Position numbers and translations under genes: made by a program. Below are positions 30,127 through 39,981 of a stretch of DNA of 64,000 nt, piece after piece. The first letter of the stretch is position 1. Each line of letters opens with the position of its first letter. The stretch is from Bordetella parapertussis (lineage in GTDB: Bacteria > Pseudomonadota > Gammaproteobacteria > Burkholderiales > SG8-39). Under the pieces are notes generated by a model. The model saw nothing but the letters and a program-made list of their open reading frames with translations, had not been told where the DNA came from and made no database searches. The stretch lies in the NCBI GenBank assembly GCA_945861875.1, contig CAMAWC010000002.1, positions 1 through 64,000 on the forward strand, in the 5' to 3' direction.

Positions 30127-32872
30127 CCGCGACAAGGACCTGCCGCTCAAGGAGGACATCCGCCTGCTCGGGCGCATGCTCGGCGACACCCTGCGCGCGC
30201 AGGAGGGCGAAAAAATGTACCAGGTGGTCGAGACCATCCGCCAGCACGCGGTGCGCTTCCGGCGCGACCGCGACGAGTCGGTGCGCAAGCAACTCGAGAC
30301 CATGCTCAACCGCCTGGGGCGCGAACCGACCATTTCGGTGGTGCGTGCCTTCAGTTATTTTTCCCACCTCGCCAACATCGCCGAAGACCTGCACCACAAC
30401 CGCCGCCGGCGTGCGCATCGCATGGCCGGTTCCGCGCCCCAGGAGGGCAGCCTCGCCCTCGCCTTTTCGCGGTTCAAGAAAGCCCATGTCAGCGCCGCCA
30501 GGCTGACCGAAACGCTGGCCAGGGCGCTGATCAGCCCGGTACTGACCGCCCACCCCACCGAAGTACAGCGCAAGAGCATCCTGGACTGCGAACTCGAGAT
30601 CGCCCGGTTGCTGGGACAACGCGACCGATCGCCCACGCCCGAGGAGCAGCTGGAAAACGAGGCGGCCCTGCGCCGCCTGGTGCTCACGCTGTGGCAGACG
30701 CGCATGCTGCGCCTGGTAAAGCTCTCGGTCAGGGACGAGGTCGACAACGCCCTCGCCTATTACCGCCATACCTTTCTTGGCGAAGTGCCGCGCCTGTACG
30801 CGGACATAGAGGATCTTCTCGAACGCGAGTTCCCGCAAAAGCAGGCACCCACCCTGCCGGCTTTTTTCAGGATCGGCAGTTGGATAGGCGGCGATCGCGA
30901 CGGCAATCCCTTTGTCGACCACCAGGTGCTTGCCTACGCCGTGCGCGCGCAATCGACGGTCGCGTTGGAGCACTACCTCACCGAGGTCCACGCCCTGGGT
31001 GCCGAATTACCCTTGTCCCTGGGCATGGTCAAGGTAAGCGATGCCCTCGCCGCGCTGGCCACGGCGGCGCATGACGATTCGCCGTTTCGCACCGATGAGC
31101 CCTACCGGCGTGCGCTGGTGGGCATCTACGCGCGGCTTGCGGCAACAACGCTCGCCCTGAACAAGGTCGAGGCGCAGCGCAATCCGGCCGCCGCGGCCAT
31201 ACCTTACGCCGGGGCCGGCGAGTTTATTGCCGACCTGGACACCATCACCGCCTCGCTCTCGGCCAACGGATCGGCCGCGCTGGCACGCGGACGGCTGCGG
31301 CGGCTGCGTCACGCCGCCCAGTCATTCGGCTTTAACCTCGCCCCGCTTGACCTGCGCCAGAATTCGGACGTGCATGAACGCGTGGTCGCCGAGTTGTTCC
31401 AGCGCGGCGCCGGGTTCGATGGCTACGCCGCGCTCGACGAGCCGGCACGCCAGCAACGCCTGCTGGCGGAGCTTGCCACCGCCCGCCCGCTGATGTCGCC
31501 TTACATCGACTATTCGACGGAGACGCAGGGTGAGCTGGCAATACTGCGTACCGCGCACGATATCCAGGCGCGTTATGGCCGGGGGGCCCTGCCCACGACC
31601 ATCATCTCCAAGGCAACAGCGCCAAGCGACATCCTCGAAGTGGCAGTACTGCTCAAGGAGGCGGGCTTGCTGCGCGCCGGCCCCGCGCCGATGGCAGCGA
31701 TGCATATCGTGCCGCTGTTCGAGACCATAGACGACCTGCGCAACTGCCACCTCACCATGGAGCAGCTGTTCGCCCTGCCGGGGATGATGCGCCTGATACA
31801 CGACAGCTGGGGCGGCGTGCAGGAAGTGATGCTGGGCTACTCCGACAGCAACAAGGACGGCGGTTTTCTCACTTCCAGCTGGGAACTGTACAACGCCGAG
31901 GTGAAACTGCAGCGCCTGTTCGCCAGGCATGGCATCGGCCTGCGCCTGTTTCACGGCCGCGGCGGCTCGGTCGGCCGTGGCGGCGGTCCCAGTTACGAGG
32001 CCATCCTCGCCCAGCCGCCGGGCAGCGTGAACGGGCAGATCCGCATCACCGAGCAGGGCGAGGTCATCGCCAGCAAATATGCCAACCCGGAAATCGGCCG
32101 GCGCAATCTTGAAACCATCGTCGCCGCCACCCTTGAAGCCACGCTGCTCGACACCGAAAGCGAGGGTGAAACCGGGGCTTTCCGCGACATCATGGATGCG
32201 CTGTCGGGCGACGCCTATGCCGCCTATCGGGGCCTCGTCTACGAAACACCCGGATTCGCCACTTATTTCCGCCAGGCCACGCCGATCAGCGAGATTTCCG
32301 AACTGAAAATTGGCAGCCGTCCCGCGGCACGCAAGAAAACCGACCGCATCGAGGACTTGCGCGCGATTCCCTGGGTGTTCAGCTGGGCGCAATGCCGCCT
32401 GCTGTTGCCCGGCTGGTACGGCGTCGGCAGTGCGGTGGCGGCCTATCTGGCGAAGGAACCGAAACAAGGCCTGGCGCGCTTGCGCCGCATGTACCGCCGC
32501 TGGCCGCTGTTCCGTTCCCTGCTGTCGAACATTGAAATGGTGCTGGCCAAGACAGACCTTGGCATCGCCTCGCGCTATGCCGCGATGGTCGAGGACGAAA
32601 CCTTGCGGGAAAACATATTCAAGCGCATCCGCGCCGAATGGGATCTCACCTACGGCGCGCTGCTGGCGATCACCAACCAAAAGCAATTGCTCGAGTCAAA
32701 CCCGCCGCTCGCCCGTTCGATAAAAAACCGCATTCCCTATCTTGACCCGCTCAATCACCTGCAGGTAGAACTGCTGCGCCGCCACCGTTCCGGCTCAAGC
32801 GATGAGCGCGTGCTGCGCGGCATCCACATGGCCATTAACGGCATTGCCGCCGGCTTGCGCAACAGCGGTTAG
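30116..32872 (+). CDS. ppc: Ppc, phosphoenolpyruvate carboxylase
   Basis: The enzyme fixes bicarbonate onto PEP to give oxaloacetate (anaplerosis). Catalytic blocks are intact: LTAHPTEVQRKSILD, WIGGDRDGNPFVD, FHGRGGSVGRGGGPSYEAI and the C-terminus GIAAGLRNSG. I prefer GTG 30116 (VAVSRDKDLPLKEDIRLLG, 918 residues), which leaves an 11-bp overlap with the gene before it; the track start at 30041 would overlap by 86 bp and adds a low-complexity stretch. In Pseudomonas ppc also lies near algZR-argH, so the neighbourhood is conserved. Confidence 0.96.
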   Translation: MAVSRDKDLPLKEDIRLLGRMLGDTLRAQEGEKMYQVVETIRQHAVRFRRDRDESVRKQLETMLNRLGREPTISVVRAFSYFSHLANIAEDLHHNRRRRAHRMAGSAPQEGSLALAFSRFKKAHVSAARLTETLARALISPVLTAHPTEVQRKSILDCELEIARLLGQRDRSPTPEEQLENEAALRRLVLTLWQTRMLRLVKLSVRDEVDNALAYYRHTFLGEVPRLYADIEDLLEREFPQKQAPTLPAFFRIGSWIGGDRDGNPFVDHQVLAYAVRAQSTVALEHYLTEVHALGAELPLSLGMVKVSDALAALATAAHDDSPFRTDEPYRRALVGIYARLAATTLALNKVEAQRNPAAAAIPYAGAGEFIADLDTITASLSANGSAALARGRLRRLRHAAQSFGFNLAPLDLRQNSDVHERVVAELFQRGAGFDGYAALDEPARQQRLLAELATARPLMSPYIDYSTETQGELAILRTAHDIQARYGRGALPTTIISKATAPSDILEVAVLLKEAGLLRAGPAPMAAMHIVPLFETIDDLRNCHLTMEQLFALPGMMRLIHDSWGGVQEVMLGYSDSNKDGGFLTSSWELYNAEVKLQRLFARHGIGLRLFHGRGGSVGRGGGPSYEAILAQPPGSVNGQIRITEQGEVIASKYANPEIGRRNLETIVAATLEATLLDTESEGETGAFRDIMDALSGDAYAAYRGLVYETPGFATYFRQATPISEISELKIGSRPAARKKTDRIEDLRAIPWVFSWAQCRLLLPGWYGVGSAVAAYLAKEPKQGLARLRRMYRRWPLFRSLLSNIEMVLAKTDLGIASRYAAMVEDETLRENIFKRIRAEWDLTYGALLAITNQKQLLESNPPLARSIKNRIPYLDPLNHLQVELLRRHRSGSSDERVLRGIHMAINGIAAGLRNSG

Positions 32873-32879
32873 CGTGACA

Positions 32880-32920
32880 AATGGCTGGAAAGCCACGCCC
32901 AGAGCGGCTTTCCAGCCATT
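32880..32920. terminator. Perfect 15-bp-stem hairpin between convergent ppc and algR
   Basis: AATGGCTGGAAAGCC pairs perfectly with GGCTTTCCAGCCATT across an 11-base loop, 7 bp after the ppc stop and 15 bp before the end of the convergent response-regulator gene. It probably acts as a bidirectional terminator; no long T-tract is present on either side. Confidence 0.7.
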
Positions 32921-32935
32921 ACCATGGTAACGAAA

Positions 32936-33712
32936 TCATTTCGCCAGCCCCTTGACCAGCGGCCACTGGCGGCGGCTGATGGGCAGTTTTTCATCACTGC
33001 CGGCGAGCAGCACCGCCCATCCGGCCTCGCCCTCCTCCTCGGCGACGCGCTCGAATCCCCGTATGGCCGCCTTGGCCACCAGGCAGTTGCGATGAATGCG
33101 CACAAACTGCCCGGCAAATTCCTGCTCCAGGTGTGCCAGCGACTCTTCGAGAAGATACTCGTGCTGTGCCGTCTTCACCGTGACGTACTTGAGCTCGGCC
33201 TTGAGGTAAAGGACGTCGGTGAGCGGCAGCAACAGGATGCGCCCGCGTTCAACAATCGACAAATGCCGGCGCGGATGCGGATCAATGCTTGCCAGCAGCT
33301 CGCGGCTTGGCCGGTTATCGGCGCTCGCCGTTGACGCCTTGTGCAGAGCGGCGGCAAGGCGCGTGGCGCGCACCGGCTTGAGCAGGTAGTCGATGGCGTT
33401 GACCTCAAAGGCCTCGACCGCATACTGGTCGTGGGCGGTGACGAACACCACCGCCGGCGGCAGCGGCAGCTTGAGGGCGTGGCGCGCGAACTCGACGCCA
33501 CTCATCTGTGGCATGTGAATGTCCACCAGCACCAGGTCCGCGGCCTCGTGCGAAAGCGCCTCAAGCGCGTCATAGCCGTTGGCGCATTCGCCGACGATGC
33601 TGTTCGGGCAGTCGGCGGCGGCGGCGTTGGCAAGATCGGCGAGCAACTCGCGCATGCGCTCGCGCGCCGGCGCCTCATCATCGACAATCAGGATGCGCAG
33701 CGGCGCGTTCAT
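32936..33712 (-). CDS. algR: LytTR-family response regulator (AlgR-like)
   Basis: The 258-residue regulator has a receiver domain (LRILIVDDEAPARERMRELL, acceptor Asp in DLVLVDIHMPQMSG at about residue 64, switch Lys in DYLLKPVRATRL) and a C-terminal LytTR DNA-binding domain (VLYLKAELKYVTVKT, QFVRIHRNCLVAKAAIRGFER). In pseudomonads AlgZ/AlgR controls alginate, twitching and virulence; targets here are unknown. It lies behind its sensor gene through a curious 11-bp triplicated junction. Confidence 0.92.
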   Translation of the reverse strand: MNAPLRILIVDDEAPARERMRELLADLANAAAADCPNSIVGECANGYDALEALSHEAADLVLVDIHMPQMSGVEFARHALKLPLPPAVVFVTAHDQYAVEAFEVNAIDYLLKPVRATRLAAALHKASTASADNRPSRELLASIDPHPRRHLSIVERGRILLLPLTDVLYLKAELKYVTVKTAQHEYLLEESLAHLEQEFAGQFVRIHRNCLVAKAAIRGFERVAEEEGEAGWAVLLAGSDEKLPISRRQWPLVKGLAK

Positions 33713-33734
33713 TTGCGGCTCATTTGCGGCTCAT
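33709..33734 (-). repeat. 11-bp triplicated stop/start junction: two MSRK-stop mini-ORFs
   Basis: Reading on the minus strand, CGCAAATGAGC repeats so that the algZ stop is followed by ATGAGCCGCAAATGA twice before the algR ATG. Each mini-ORF is Met-Ser-Arg-Lys-stop and each ATG overlaps the preceding stop as ATGA. The chain algZ - MSRK - MSRK - algR therefore keeps stop/start coupling although the genes are 18 bp apart. Confidence 0.85.
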
Positions 33735-34756
33735 TTGCGATAAGGCATGGTGATGCGAATTTCGAACTGGTCGCCGGCCGGGTGGGCCTCGAGCCTTGCC
33801 TCGACGTCAAACTGCAGCAACAGGCGCTCGCGAATATTGGCCAGCGCCATGCGATTACCGGCACGGTGCTGGTGCTCGGGATGGTAGGGGTTGGACAACA
33901 GGAAGTTCAGACTCCCCCCTTCGCGCGTGATGGCAATATGCACCACACCCGGCGCGACACCGGGCTCGATGCCGTGATAAACCGCGTTCTCGACCAGCGG
34001 TTGCAACATCATCGGCGGAATGAGGGCGTCCTCGGGCATGCCTTCGAGCCGCCAATCCACCTGCAGGCGCTCGCCCAGGCGCAGTTGTTCGAGTGACAAA
34101 TAGCGCCGTGTCAGCTCGATCTCGTCGGTCAATTTGGTCATGGTGCGATTGTCGGCCATCAACACGCGATACAAGTCGGCCAGGTCCTCGAGGGCGGCCT
34201 CGGCACGCCTGGCGTCCTTGCGGATGAGCGAGAGCACGGCGTTCAGGCTGTTAAACAAAAAATGCGGGCGTATGCGCGCCTGCAAGGCCTGCAATCGCGC
34301 CTCGGCCAGGGCCGGCGAAAAAGCCCGCGAGCGCAGCTGGAAATAAGCACGCAAGAACAGCATCATTGCCACGCTGTACGCCCAGGAACGGACGAGGACG
34401 TAGGCATTGCCCTCCTCGCCCAGCAGCACGGCAATTTCGAACATCAGCAGGTTAAGGGCAAACAAGACCACGAGAATCGTGGCAAGCGCCGCAAGCGGGC
34501 GAATTCCTGCCAGCAGCGCTTGCCCCAGGTACAGCAGCACCAGCGTGGCGATGAGCACCGGCTCAACGTAGGCGGCGCTTTCGACGAGCAGCGCAAACAG
34601 GCGGCCGGCACTGTCGGCCCGGACGCAGGCGGTGGCGAGCATCGCCGCATTGACCCAAAGCAGGATGCGCGTGATCACGCCCAGATTGCGGAAATCCGGA
34701 AATGCCTCGGGCAGCGGTTCGCGCGCAACCGCGATCCGGGATTCCTGCCCGGCCAA
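33731..34756 (-). CDS. algZ: Sensor histidine kinase of the LytS/AlgZ (FimS) type
   Basis: The 341-residue protein has four or so membrane helices in its first 140 residues and then a His_kinase domain with the phospho-acceptor block RPHFLFNSLNAVLSLIRKD. An ATPase-like region follows (IPPMMLQPLVENAVYHGIEP, LSNPYHPEHQHRAGNRMALANIRERL). The start is a TTG (34756) behind a strong GGGGAGGGG site. It is paired with AlgR and divergent from argH, as in Pseudomonas. The sensed signal is unknown. Confidence 0.9.
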   Translation of the reverse strand: MAGQESRIAVAREPLPEAFPDFRNLGVITRILLWVNAAMLATACVRADSAGRLFALLVESAAYVEPVLIATLVLLYLGQALLAGIRPLAALATILVVLFALNLLMFEIAVLLGEEGNAYVLVRSWAYSVAMMLFLRAYFQLRSRAFSPALAEARLQALQARIRPHFLFNSLNAVLSLIRKDARRAEAALEDLADLYRVLMADNRTMTKLTDEIELTRRYLSLEQLRLGERLQVDWRLEGMPEDALIPPMMLQPLVENAVYHGIEPGVAPGVVHIAITREGGSLNFLLSNPYHPEHQHRAGNRMALANIRERLLLQFDVEARLEAHPAGDQFEIRITMPYRK

Positions 34757-34827
34757 CTCAGCCCCTCCCCGGAGGCAAACGGGCGGGCGCGGCCACGCTC
34801 CGGGATACGCTATTGATGGGAGAATCC

Positions 34828-34858
34828 TTTATACTTGCCATGCCGTTTTTGCAGTCAA
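34828..34858 (-). promoter_or_regulatory. Candidate promoter for algZR
   Basis: On the minus strand TTGACT and TATAAA are separated by 19 bp, upstream of algZ with a 5' leader of about 65 bases. The spacing is at the long end of the sigma-70 range. Confidence 0.4.
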
Positions 34859-34938
34859 ATATCCTGATAATTCTGAGCTTTGCGCAATCATTCTACTGAC
34901 TTTTGCATGCCGCATCCCACCTACCCTCCTATTTGAAC

Positions 34939-36363
34939 ATGGCCGCCCCATCAAAAAAATCCGGCAGCAAACAAACGCCCACCGGTAAAGCCGGCACCTG
35001 GTCGGGGCGGTTCGCCGAGCCGGTGTCCGAGCGCGTAAAGCGCTACACCGCGTCGGTGACATTCGACCAGCGCCTTGCCGAGTTCGACATCCAGGGTTCG
35101 CTGGCGCATGCGCGCATGCTGCAGGCGGCCAAAATCATCTCCGCCCCGGATCTGCGCGCGATCGAGGCGGGTATGAAGAAGATTCTCGGGGAAATCCGCG
35201 CCGGCGGCTTCGCCTGGTCGCTCGATGCCGAGGACGTGCACCTGAACATCGAAAAACGCCTCACCGCCATCGCCGGCGATGCCGGCAAGCGCCTGCACAC
35301 CGGCCGCTCGCGCAATGACCAGGTCGCGACCGACGTCAGGCTGTGGCTGCGCGCGCAAATCGACACCCTGCAGGGCCTGCTCAAGGACGTGCAGGGCGCG
35401 CTGGTCGAGCAGGCGGGACGCCATGCCGCGACCATCATGCCGGGCTTTACCCACCTGCAAGTGGCGCAGCCGGTGACTTTCGGCCATCACCTGATGGCCT
35501 ATTACGAAATGCTGGCGCGCGATCGCGCGCGCCTTGCCGACTGCAGGGGCCGCGTAAACCAGCTGCCGCTCGGCGCGGCAGCCCTCGCCGGCACCTCTTT
35601 TCCGATCGACCGGGCGCGCGTCGCAAAAGAACTCGGCTTTGCCGGTATTTGCGCCAATTCCCTCGATGCCGTGTCGGACCGCGACTTTGCCATCGAGTTT
35701 TGCGCCTGCGCATCGCTCATCATGCTGCACCTGTCGCGCCTGTGCGAGGAACTGATCCTGTGGGTGAGCCCGCGTTACGGCTTTATCCGTTTGCCGGACC
35801 GCTTTTGCACCGGCTCGTCGATCATGCCGCAGAAAAAAAATCCGGACGTACCCGAACTGGCGCGCGGCAAGACCGCACGCGTTGTCGGCCACCTCGTAGC
35901 CCTCATCACGCTGATGAAGGGCCAGCCCCTCGCCTACAACAAGGACAACCAGGAAGACAAGGAACCGCTGTTCGACACCGTGGACACGCTTACCGACACG
36001 CTGGCGATTTTTGCCGAACTCATCGCCGGCATTGAGGCGGTGCCCGGGGCGATGCGCCGCGCCGCCCTTGAAGGCCATGCCACGGCGACCGACCTTGCCG
36101 ACTACCTCGTCAAGAAGGGGCTGCCGTTCCGCGATGCGCACGAGGTCGTGGCACGGGCGGTCCGCGCCGCCGAACAACTCGGCTGCGACCTTGCCGCGCT
36201 GCCCCTGGCAAAACTCAAGTCATTTTCACCGCTGGTGGCCAACGATGTCTATGGCGTGCTGTCGCTGGAAGGCTCGGTGGCCAGCCGCAAGCACGCCGGC
36301 GGCACCGCCCCCGCGCAGGTGCGGGCCGCAGTGAAACGCGCACGGCGCGACCTTGCCGGGTAA
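34939..36363 (+). CDS. argH: ArgH, argininosuccinate lyase
   Basis: The ATG at 34939 ([11 protein letters not shown]) gives 474 residues. Fumarase-superfamily blocks are complete: [61 protein letters not shown], and the signature [20 protein letters not shown]. It cleaves argininosuccinate to arginine and fumarate. The gene is divergent from algZ, an arrangement conserved in pseudomonads, and its TAA stop is directly followed by the ATG of the kinase gene (TAAATG). Confidence 0.98.
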   Translation: MAAPSKKSGSKQTPTGKAGTWSGRFAEPVSERVKRYTASVTFDQRLAEFDIQGSLAHARMLQAAKIISAPDLRAIEAGMKKILGEIRAGGFAWSLDAEDVHLNIEKRLTAIAGDAGKRLHTGRSRNDQVATDVRLWLRAQIDTLQGLLKDVQGALVEQAGRHAATIMPGFTHLQVAQPVTFGHHLMAYYEMLARDRARLADCRGRVNQLPLGAAALAGTSFPIDRARVAKELGFAGICANSLDAVSDRDFAIEFCACASLIMLHLSRLCEELILWVSPRYGFIRLPDRFCTGSSIMPQKKNPDVPELARGKTARVVGHLVALITLMKGQPLAYNKDNQEDKEPLFDTVDTLTDTLAIFAELIAGIEAVPGAMRRAALEGHATATDLADYLVKKGLPFRDAHEVVARAVRAAEQLGCDLAALPLAKLKSFSPLVANDVYGVLSLEGSVASRKHAGGTAPAQVRAAVKRARRDLAG

Positions 36364-37641
36364 ATGGACAGGATAGGCAAGTACCCGGTTGTAAGAAAGC
36401 TCGGGGACGGCGCCACCAGCGAGGTTTTCCTCTGCTACGACCCGTTCGCCGACCGCGAGGTCGCGGTCAAGCTGGTGTCCGAAAAAGACCTCGCCGACAG
36501 CGGCGACCAGGGCCGGCTGACCAAAAAGCTGTTCATCACCGAAGCCTCCCTCGCGGGCAAGCTGCAGCACCCGCACATCGCGCAGATCTACGACGCGGTA
36601 AGCGACGCGCACATGAGTTACATCGTCATGGAGTATGTCGCCGGCGGCACGCTAGAGCGCTTTTGCGACAAGGACAGGTTGCTGCCGACCAACAAGGTGG
36701 TGGAGATCATCTTCAAGTGTTCGCGCGCGCTCTCCTTCGCCCACAAGCTGGGCGTCATCCACCGTGACATCAAACCGGCCAACATCCTGCTCTCGGGCGA
36801 GACCGACATAAAGATTTCCGATTTCGGCGCTGCGCTGATGGCCTCGGGCGAACATACGCAGGTGTCGGGCATAGGTTCGCCGGCCTACATGTCGCCGCAG
36901 CAGATCAAGGACCACACGCTGAACCAGCAGACCGACATTTATTCGCTGGGGGTGGTGATGTACCAGCTGCTCACCGGCACCCTGCCCTTCCAGGCCTCGA
37001 ATAATTTTTCCATGATGTACCAGATCACCAACGTCGAACCTCCGTTGCCCTCATCCCTGCGCAAGGAAATACCGCTGGTCCTGGACAAGATCGTCAGGAC
37101 GGCGATGCAAAAAGACCTCGAACGGCGCTACCAGGACTGGGAGGAATTCTCGCGCGACCTGGCAGAGGCGTTTCGCAACGAAACCCTGTCCGGCCGCAGC
37201 CAGGAATTCGCCGACAGCGAAAAGTTCAACGCCTTGCGCGCCATGGCGTTTTTCAACGGCTTCAGTGACGCCGAACTGTGGGAGGTGCTGCGCATCAGCA
37301 CCTGGGAGAATGCGCCGCCGGGCAAGCTGCTGATGCAGGACGGCGACAGCGGCGATTTTTTCTGCATCCTCGTCGCCGGCGAGGTCAAGGTGACCAAGCG
37401 CAAGAAACTGCTCAACATCCTCGCCCCCGGCGAGTGCTTCGGCGAGATGGCCTATCTTTCCAAGGAAGGCAATGAGCGCTCGGCCGACGTGGCAACCATG
37501 GGTGATTCGCGCATCATCACCATCCGCACCGAAGAGCTCGAGCACGCCTCCGACGCCTGCCGCCACCGCTTTGACCGCGCCTTCATGTCAAACCTGGTGG
37601 AACGCCTGACCCTCGCCAACACGCGGCTTACCGCGATCTGA
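36364..37641 (+). CDS. Hanks-type Ser/Thr protein kinase with C-terminal cyclic-nucleotide-binding domain
   Basis: Residues 1-270 form a complete kinase: glycine loop LGDGATSEVFL, ATP-binding Lys in AVKLV (K36), catalytic IHRDIKPANILL (D135), DFG at 153-155 and the activation-loop end SPAYMSPQQIKD. Residues about 285-410 form a cNMP-binding fold with phosphate cassette GECFGEMAYLSKEGNERSADV, including the conserved Glu and Arg. No membrane segment is visible, so it is cytosolic. cAMP or cGMP control of kinase activity is inferred from the fusion. It begins immediately after the argH stop. Confidence 0.9.
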   Translation: MDRIGKYPVVRKLGDGATSEVFLCYDPFADREVAVKLVSEKDLADSGDQGRLTKKLFITEASLAGKLQHPHIAQIYDAVSDAHMSYIVMEYVAGGTLERFCDKDRLLPTNKVVEIIFKCSRALSFAHKLGVIHRDIKPANILLSGETDIKISDFGAALMASGEHTQVSGIGSPAYMSPQQIKDHTLNQQTDIYSLGVVMYQLLTGTLPFQASNNFSMMYQITNVEPPLPSSLRKEIPLVLDKIVRTAMQKDLERRYQDWEEFSRDLAEAFRNETLSGRSQEFADSEKFNALRAMAFFNGFSDAELWEVLRISTWENAPPGKLLMQDGDSGDFFCILVAGEVKVTKRKKLLNILAPGECFGEMAYLSKEGNERSADVATMGDSRIITIRTEELEHASDACRHRFDRAFMSNLVERLTLANTRLTAI

Positions 37642-37652
37642 CACTGCGCGCG

Positions 37653-37676
37653 CCCGCCGCCGGGAATACCGGCGGG
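37653..37676. terminator. GC hairpin between convergent kinase gene and grxD
   Basis: CCCGCCG pairs with CGGCGGG around a 10-base loop in the 55-bp space between the two convergent stops. No T-tract follows, so terminator function is only likely. Confidence 0.4.
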
Positions 37677-37696
37677 CCGGTCAATAGCCAATACCT

Positions 37697-38005
37697 TTAG
37701 GCCTGCAGCAGTTTTTGCAGCTCGCCCGACTGGTACATTTCCTTGAGGATGTCCGAACCGCCGACAAACTCGCCCTTGATGTACAGCTGGGGAATCGTCG
37801 GCCAGTTGGCGTACTCCTTGATGCCCTGGCGGATATCCGGATCCTCGAGCACGTTGACCGTGAACAGCTCTTGCACGCCGCTCGCCTTGAGAATCTGGAT
37901 GGCGTTGGCGGAAAAACCGCACTGTGGAAACTGCGGCGTGCCCTTCATGTACAGCACGACGGGGTGACCGGTAACCTGCTCTTTGATCGTTTGTTGCGCA
38001 TCCAT
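37697..38005 (-). CDS. grxD: GrxD, monothiol glutaredoxin (Grx4 type)
   Basis: The 102-residue protein has the monothiol CGFS active site ([14 protein letters not shown]), the glutathione-binding lysine region YMKGTP and the [20 protein letters not shown] block. This family binds and delivers [2Fe-2S] clusters together with BolA proteins. The ATG is preceded by AGGAG. It is the last gene after hemA-prfA-prmC on this strand. Confidence 0.96.
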   Translation of the reverse strand: MDAQQTIKEQVTGHPVVLYMKGTPQFPQCGFSANAIQILKASGVQELFTVNVLEDPDIRQGIKEYANWPTIPQLYIKGEFVGGSDILKEMYQSGELQKLLQA

Positions 38006-38045
38006 AATGTGCTCCTGCTATACCTGAGTAAAGTTGTCGGGAATT

Positions 38046-38897
38046 TTACCGTTCTACCTGCCCTGCGTCAATCTGCGCATCCAACCGCCCGCCGGTGACC
38101 CGCGGCAATCCGGCAAGATCGCGCCAGGTTCGTATCTCGGCAAAACCCGCCTGCTCGAACAAAGCCCGGCACGCTGATGCCTGGTCGAAGCCGTGTTCGA
38201 GCAACAGCCAGCCCCCGGGCGCAAGATGCGAGCCGGCCTGGGCGACAATGCGGCGAATGGCTTCCAATCCGTCGGGTCCGGCGGCCAGGGCTTGCGCCGG
38301 TTCATGCGGCAAATCACCCTGCGCAAGATGCGGGTCGGCGGCGGCGATATAAGGCGGGTTGCCCAGAATCAGGTCAAAGCGCATGCCCGTGCGGCCGGCG
38401 AGGGCCGCAAACCAATCGCCCTGCGCAAACGCGATGCGCACACCATGATGCGCGGCGTTGGCGCGCGCCACGGTCAGCGCATCGGCGCAAACATCAACAG
38501 CAGTGAGTTCAATGTCCGGGCGCTCATGCGCTACCGCAACGGCCACTGCGCCGCTGCCGGTGCCAAGATCCAGCACCCGCGCCGCCGCATGCGGCGGCAG
38601 GCGCTCGAGCGCGAGCTCCACCAATAGTTCGGTCTCCGGCCGCGGAATGAGCACCGCCGGATTGACCTTGAACGCGAGACCCCAGAATTCGCGTTCACCG
38701 AGCATGTAGGCGAGGGGTTCGCCCGCGCGCCTGCGCGCGAACAATGCCTGCGCCAGCGCCATCTGCTGCGCCGACAAAACGCGTTCGGGGTGGGTGACCT
38801 GGGCGACGCGGTCCAGGCCCGCCGCCAGTTCAAGCAGGCTTTGCGCCTCATGCCGCGGCAGCGCGCTGGCCGCGAGCAGACTGCCGACGCTGGCCAT
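38046..38897 (-). CDS. prmC: PrmC (HemK), release-factor glutamine methyltransferase
   Basis: The ATG at 38897 (MASVGSLLAASALPRHEAQ) gives 283 residues; the longer track entry reads into prfA. The SAM site (VLDLGTGSGAVAVAVAHERP) and the catalytic NPPY (LILGNPPYIAAADPHL) are intact. PrmC methylates the GGQ glutamine of RF1 and RF2, which explains its place one base behind prfA. Confidence 0.96.
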   Translation of the reverse strand: MASVGSLLAASALPRHEAQSLLELAAGLDRVAQVTHPERVLSAQQMALAQALFARRRAGEPLAYMLGEREFWGLAFKVNPAVLIPRPETELLVELALERLPPHAAARVLDLGTGSGAVAVAVAHERPDIELTAVDVCADALTVARANAAHHGVRIAFAQGDWFAALAGRTGMRFDLILGNPPYIAAADPHLAQGDLPHEPAQALAAGPDGLEAIRRIVAQAGSHLAPGGWLLLEHGFDQASACRALFEQAGFAEIRTWRDLAGLPRVTGGRLDAQIDAGQVER

Positions 38898-38898
38898 C

Positions 38899-39981
38899 TC
38901 AGCCGCCCTGCGACAACACCGCGAGCTGTTCTGCCTGGTGCTCGGAGGCAAGCGCGCCGGTAAGTTCGGCAAGATCGCCGTCCATGATGCTGTCTATCTT
39001 GTAGAGGGTCAGGTTGATGCGGTGGTCGGTCACCCGTCCCTGCGGAAAATTGTAGGTGCGGATGCGCTCCGAGCGGTCGCCCGAGCCGACCAGCGACTTG
39101 CGCGTCGCCGCCTCCTTGCTCTGCTGCTCGCGCGTCTGCGCATCCTTGATCCTTGCCGCCAGGACCGCCATCGCGCGCGCCTTGTTCTTGTGCTGCGAGC
39201 GGTCGTCCTGGCACTCCACCACGATGCCGGTGGGCAGGTGGGTGATGCGCACCGCGCTGTCGGTCTTGTTGATGTGCTGGCCGCCCGCCCCCGAGGCGCG
39301 ATAGGTGTCGATCTTGAGCTCGGAGGGATTGATCACCACCTCGCCGATTTCATCGGCCTCGGGCATCACCGCCACGGTGCAGGCAGAAGTGTGGATGCGA
39401 CCCTGCGTTTCTGTCTCCGGAACGCGCTGCACGCGATGGCCGCCGGATTCGAATTTGAGCCTGGAATAGGCGCCGCGCCCGATGATGCGTGCAATCACCT
39501 CCTTGTAGCCGCCGATCTCGGAGTGACTCTCCGACATGATCTCGACCTGCCAGCGATTGCGTTCGGCAAAACGCATGTACATGCGGAACAGCTCCCCGGC
39601 AAACAGCGCCGACTCGTCCCCGCCCGTACCGGCGCGAATTTCGAGGAAGGTGTTGCGTTCGTCGTTGGGGTCCTTGGGCAGCAGGGCCTGCTCGATTTCC
39701 AGCTCGATGCCGGCCATGCGCGCCTGCGCCGCCTTCATCTCATCCTCGCCGAAGGCTTTCATTTCCGGATCACGCAGCATGTCCTCGGCCACCTGCGCAT
39801 CGCGGCCGGCATCGTTGAAGCGGCGGTACAGTTCGACCACCGGCGTGATTTCGGCGTGTTCCTGGTTGAGCTTGCGGTAAAGGTCGAGGTCGCGCGTCGC
39901 ATCCTCTGAGGAGAGCAGCCGGTCAAGCTCGGCCAGGCGCTGGGTCAGGCGATCCAGCTTTACCGCGATGCTCTGCTTCAT
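38899..39981 (-). CDS. prfA: PrfA, peptide chain release factor 1
   Basis: The 360-residue RF1 reads UAA and UAG. The GGQ motif ([17 protein letters not shown]) and the codon-reading tripeptide region ([18 protein letters not shown], PxT form) are seen. The ATG directly follows the hemA stop (TAAATG). The hemA-prfA-prmC order is classic for proteobacteria. Confidence 0.98.
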   Translation of the reverse strand: MKQSIAVKLDRLTQRLAELDRLLSSEDATRDLDLYRKLNQEHAEITPVVELYRRFNDAGRDAQVAEDMLRDPEMKAFGEDEMKAAQARMAGIELEIEQALLPKDPNDERNTFLEIRAGTGGDESALFAGELFRMYMRFAERNRWQVEIMSESHSEIGGYKEVIARIIGRGAYSRLKFESGGHRVQRVPETETQGRIHTSACTVAVMPEADEIGEVVINPSELKIDTYRASGAGGQHINKTDSAVRITHLPTGIVVECQDDRSQHKNKARAMAVLAARIKDAQTREQQSKEAATRKSLVGSGDRSERIRTYNFPQGRVTDHRINLTLYKIDSIMDGDLAELTGALASEHQAEQLAVLSQGG

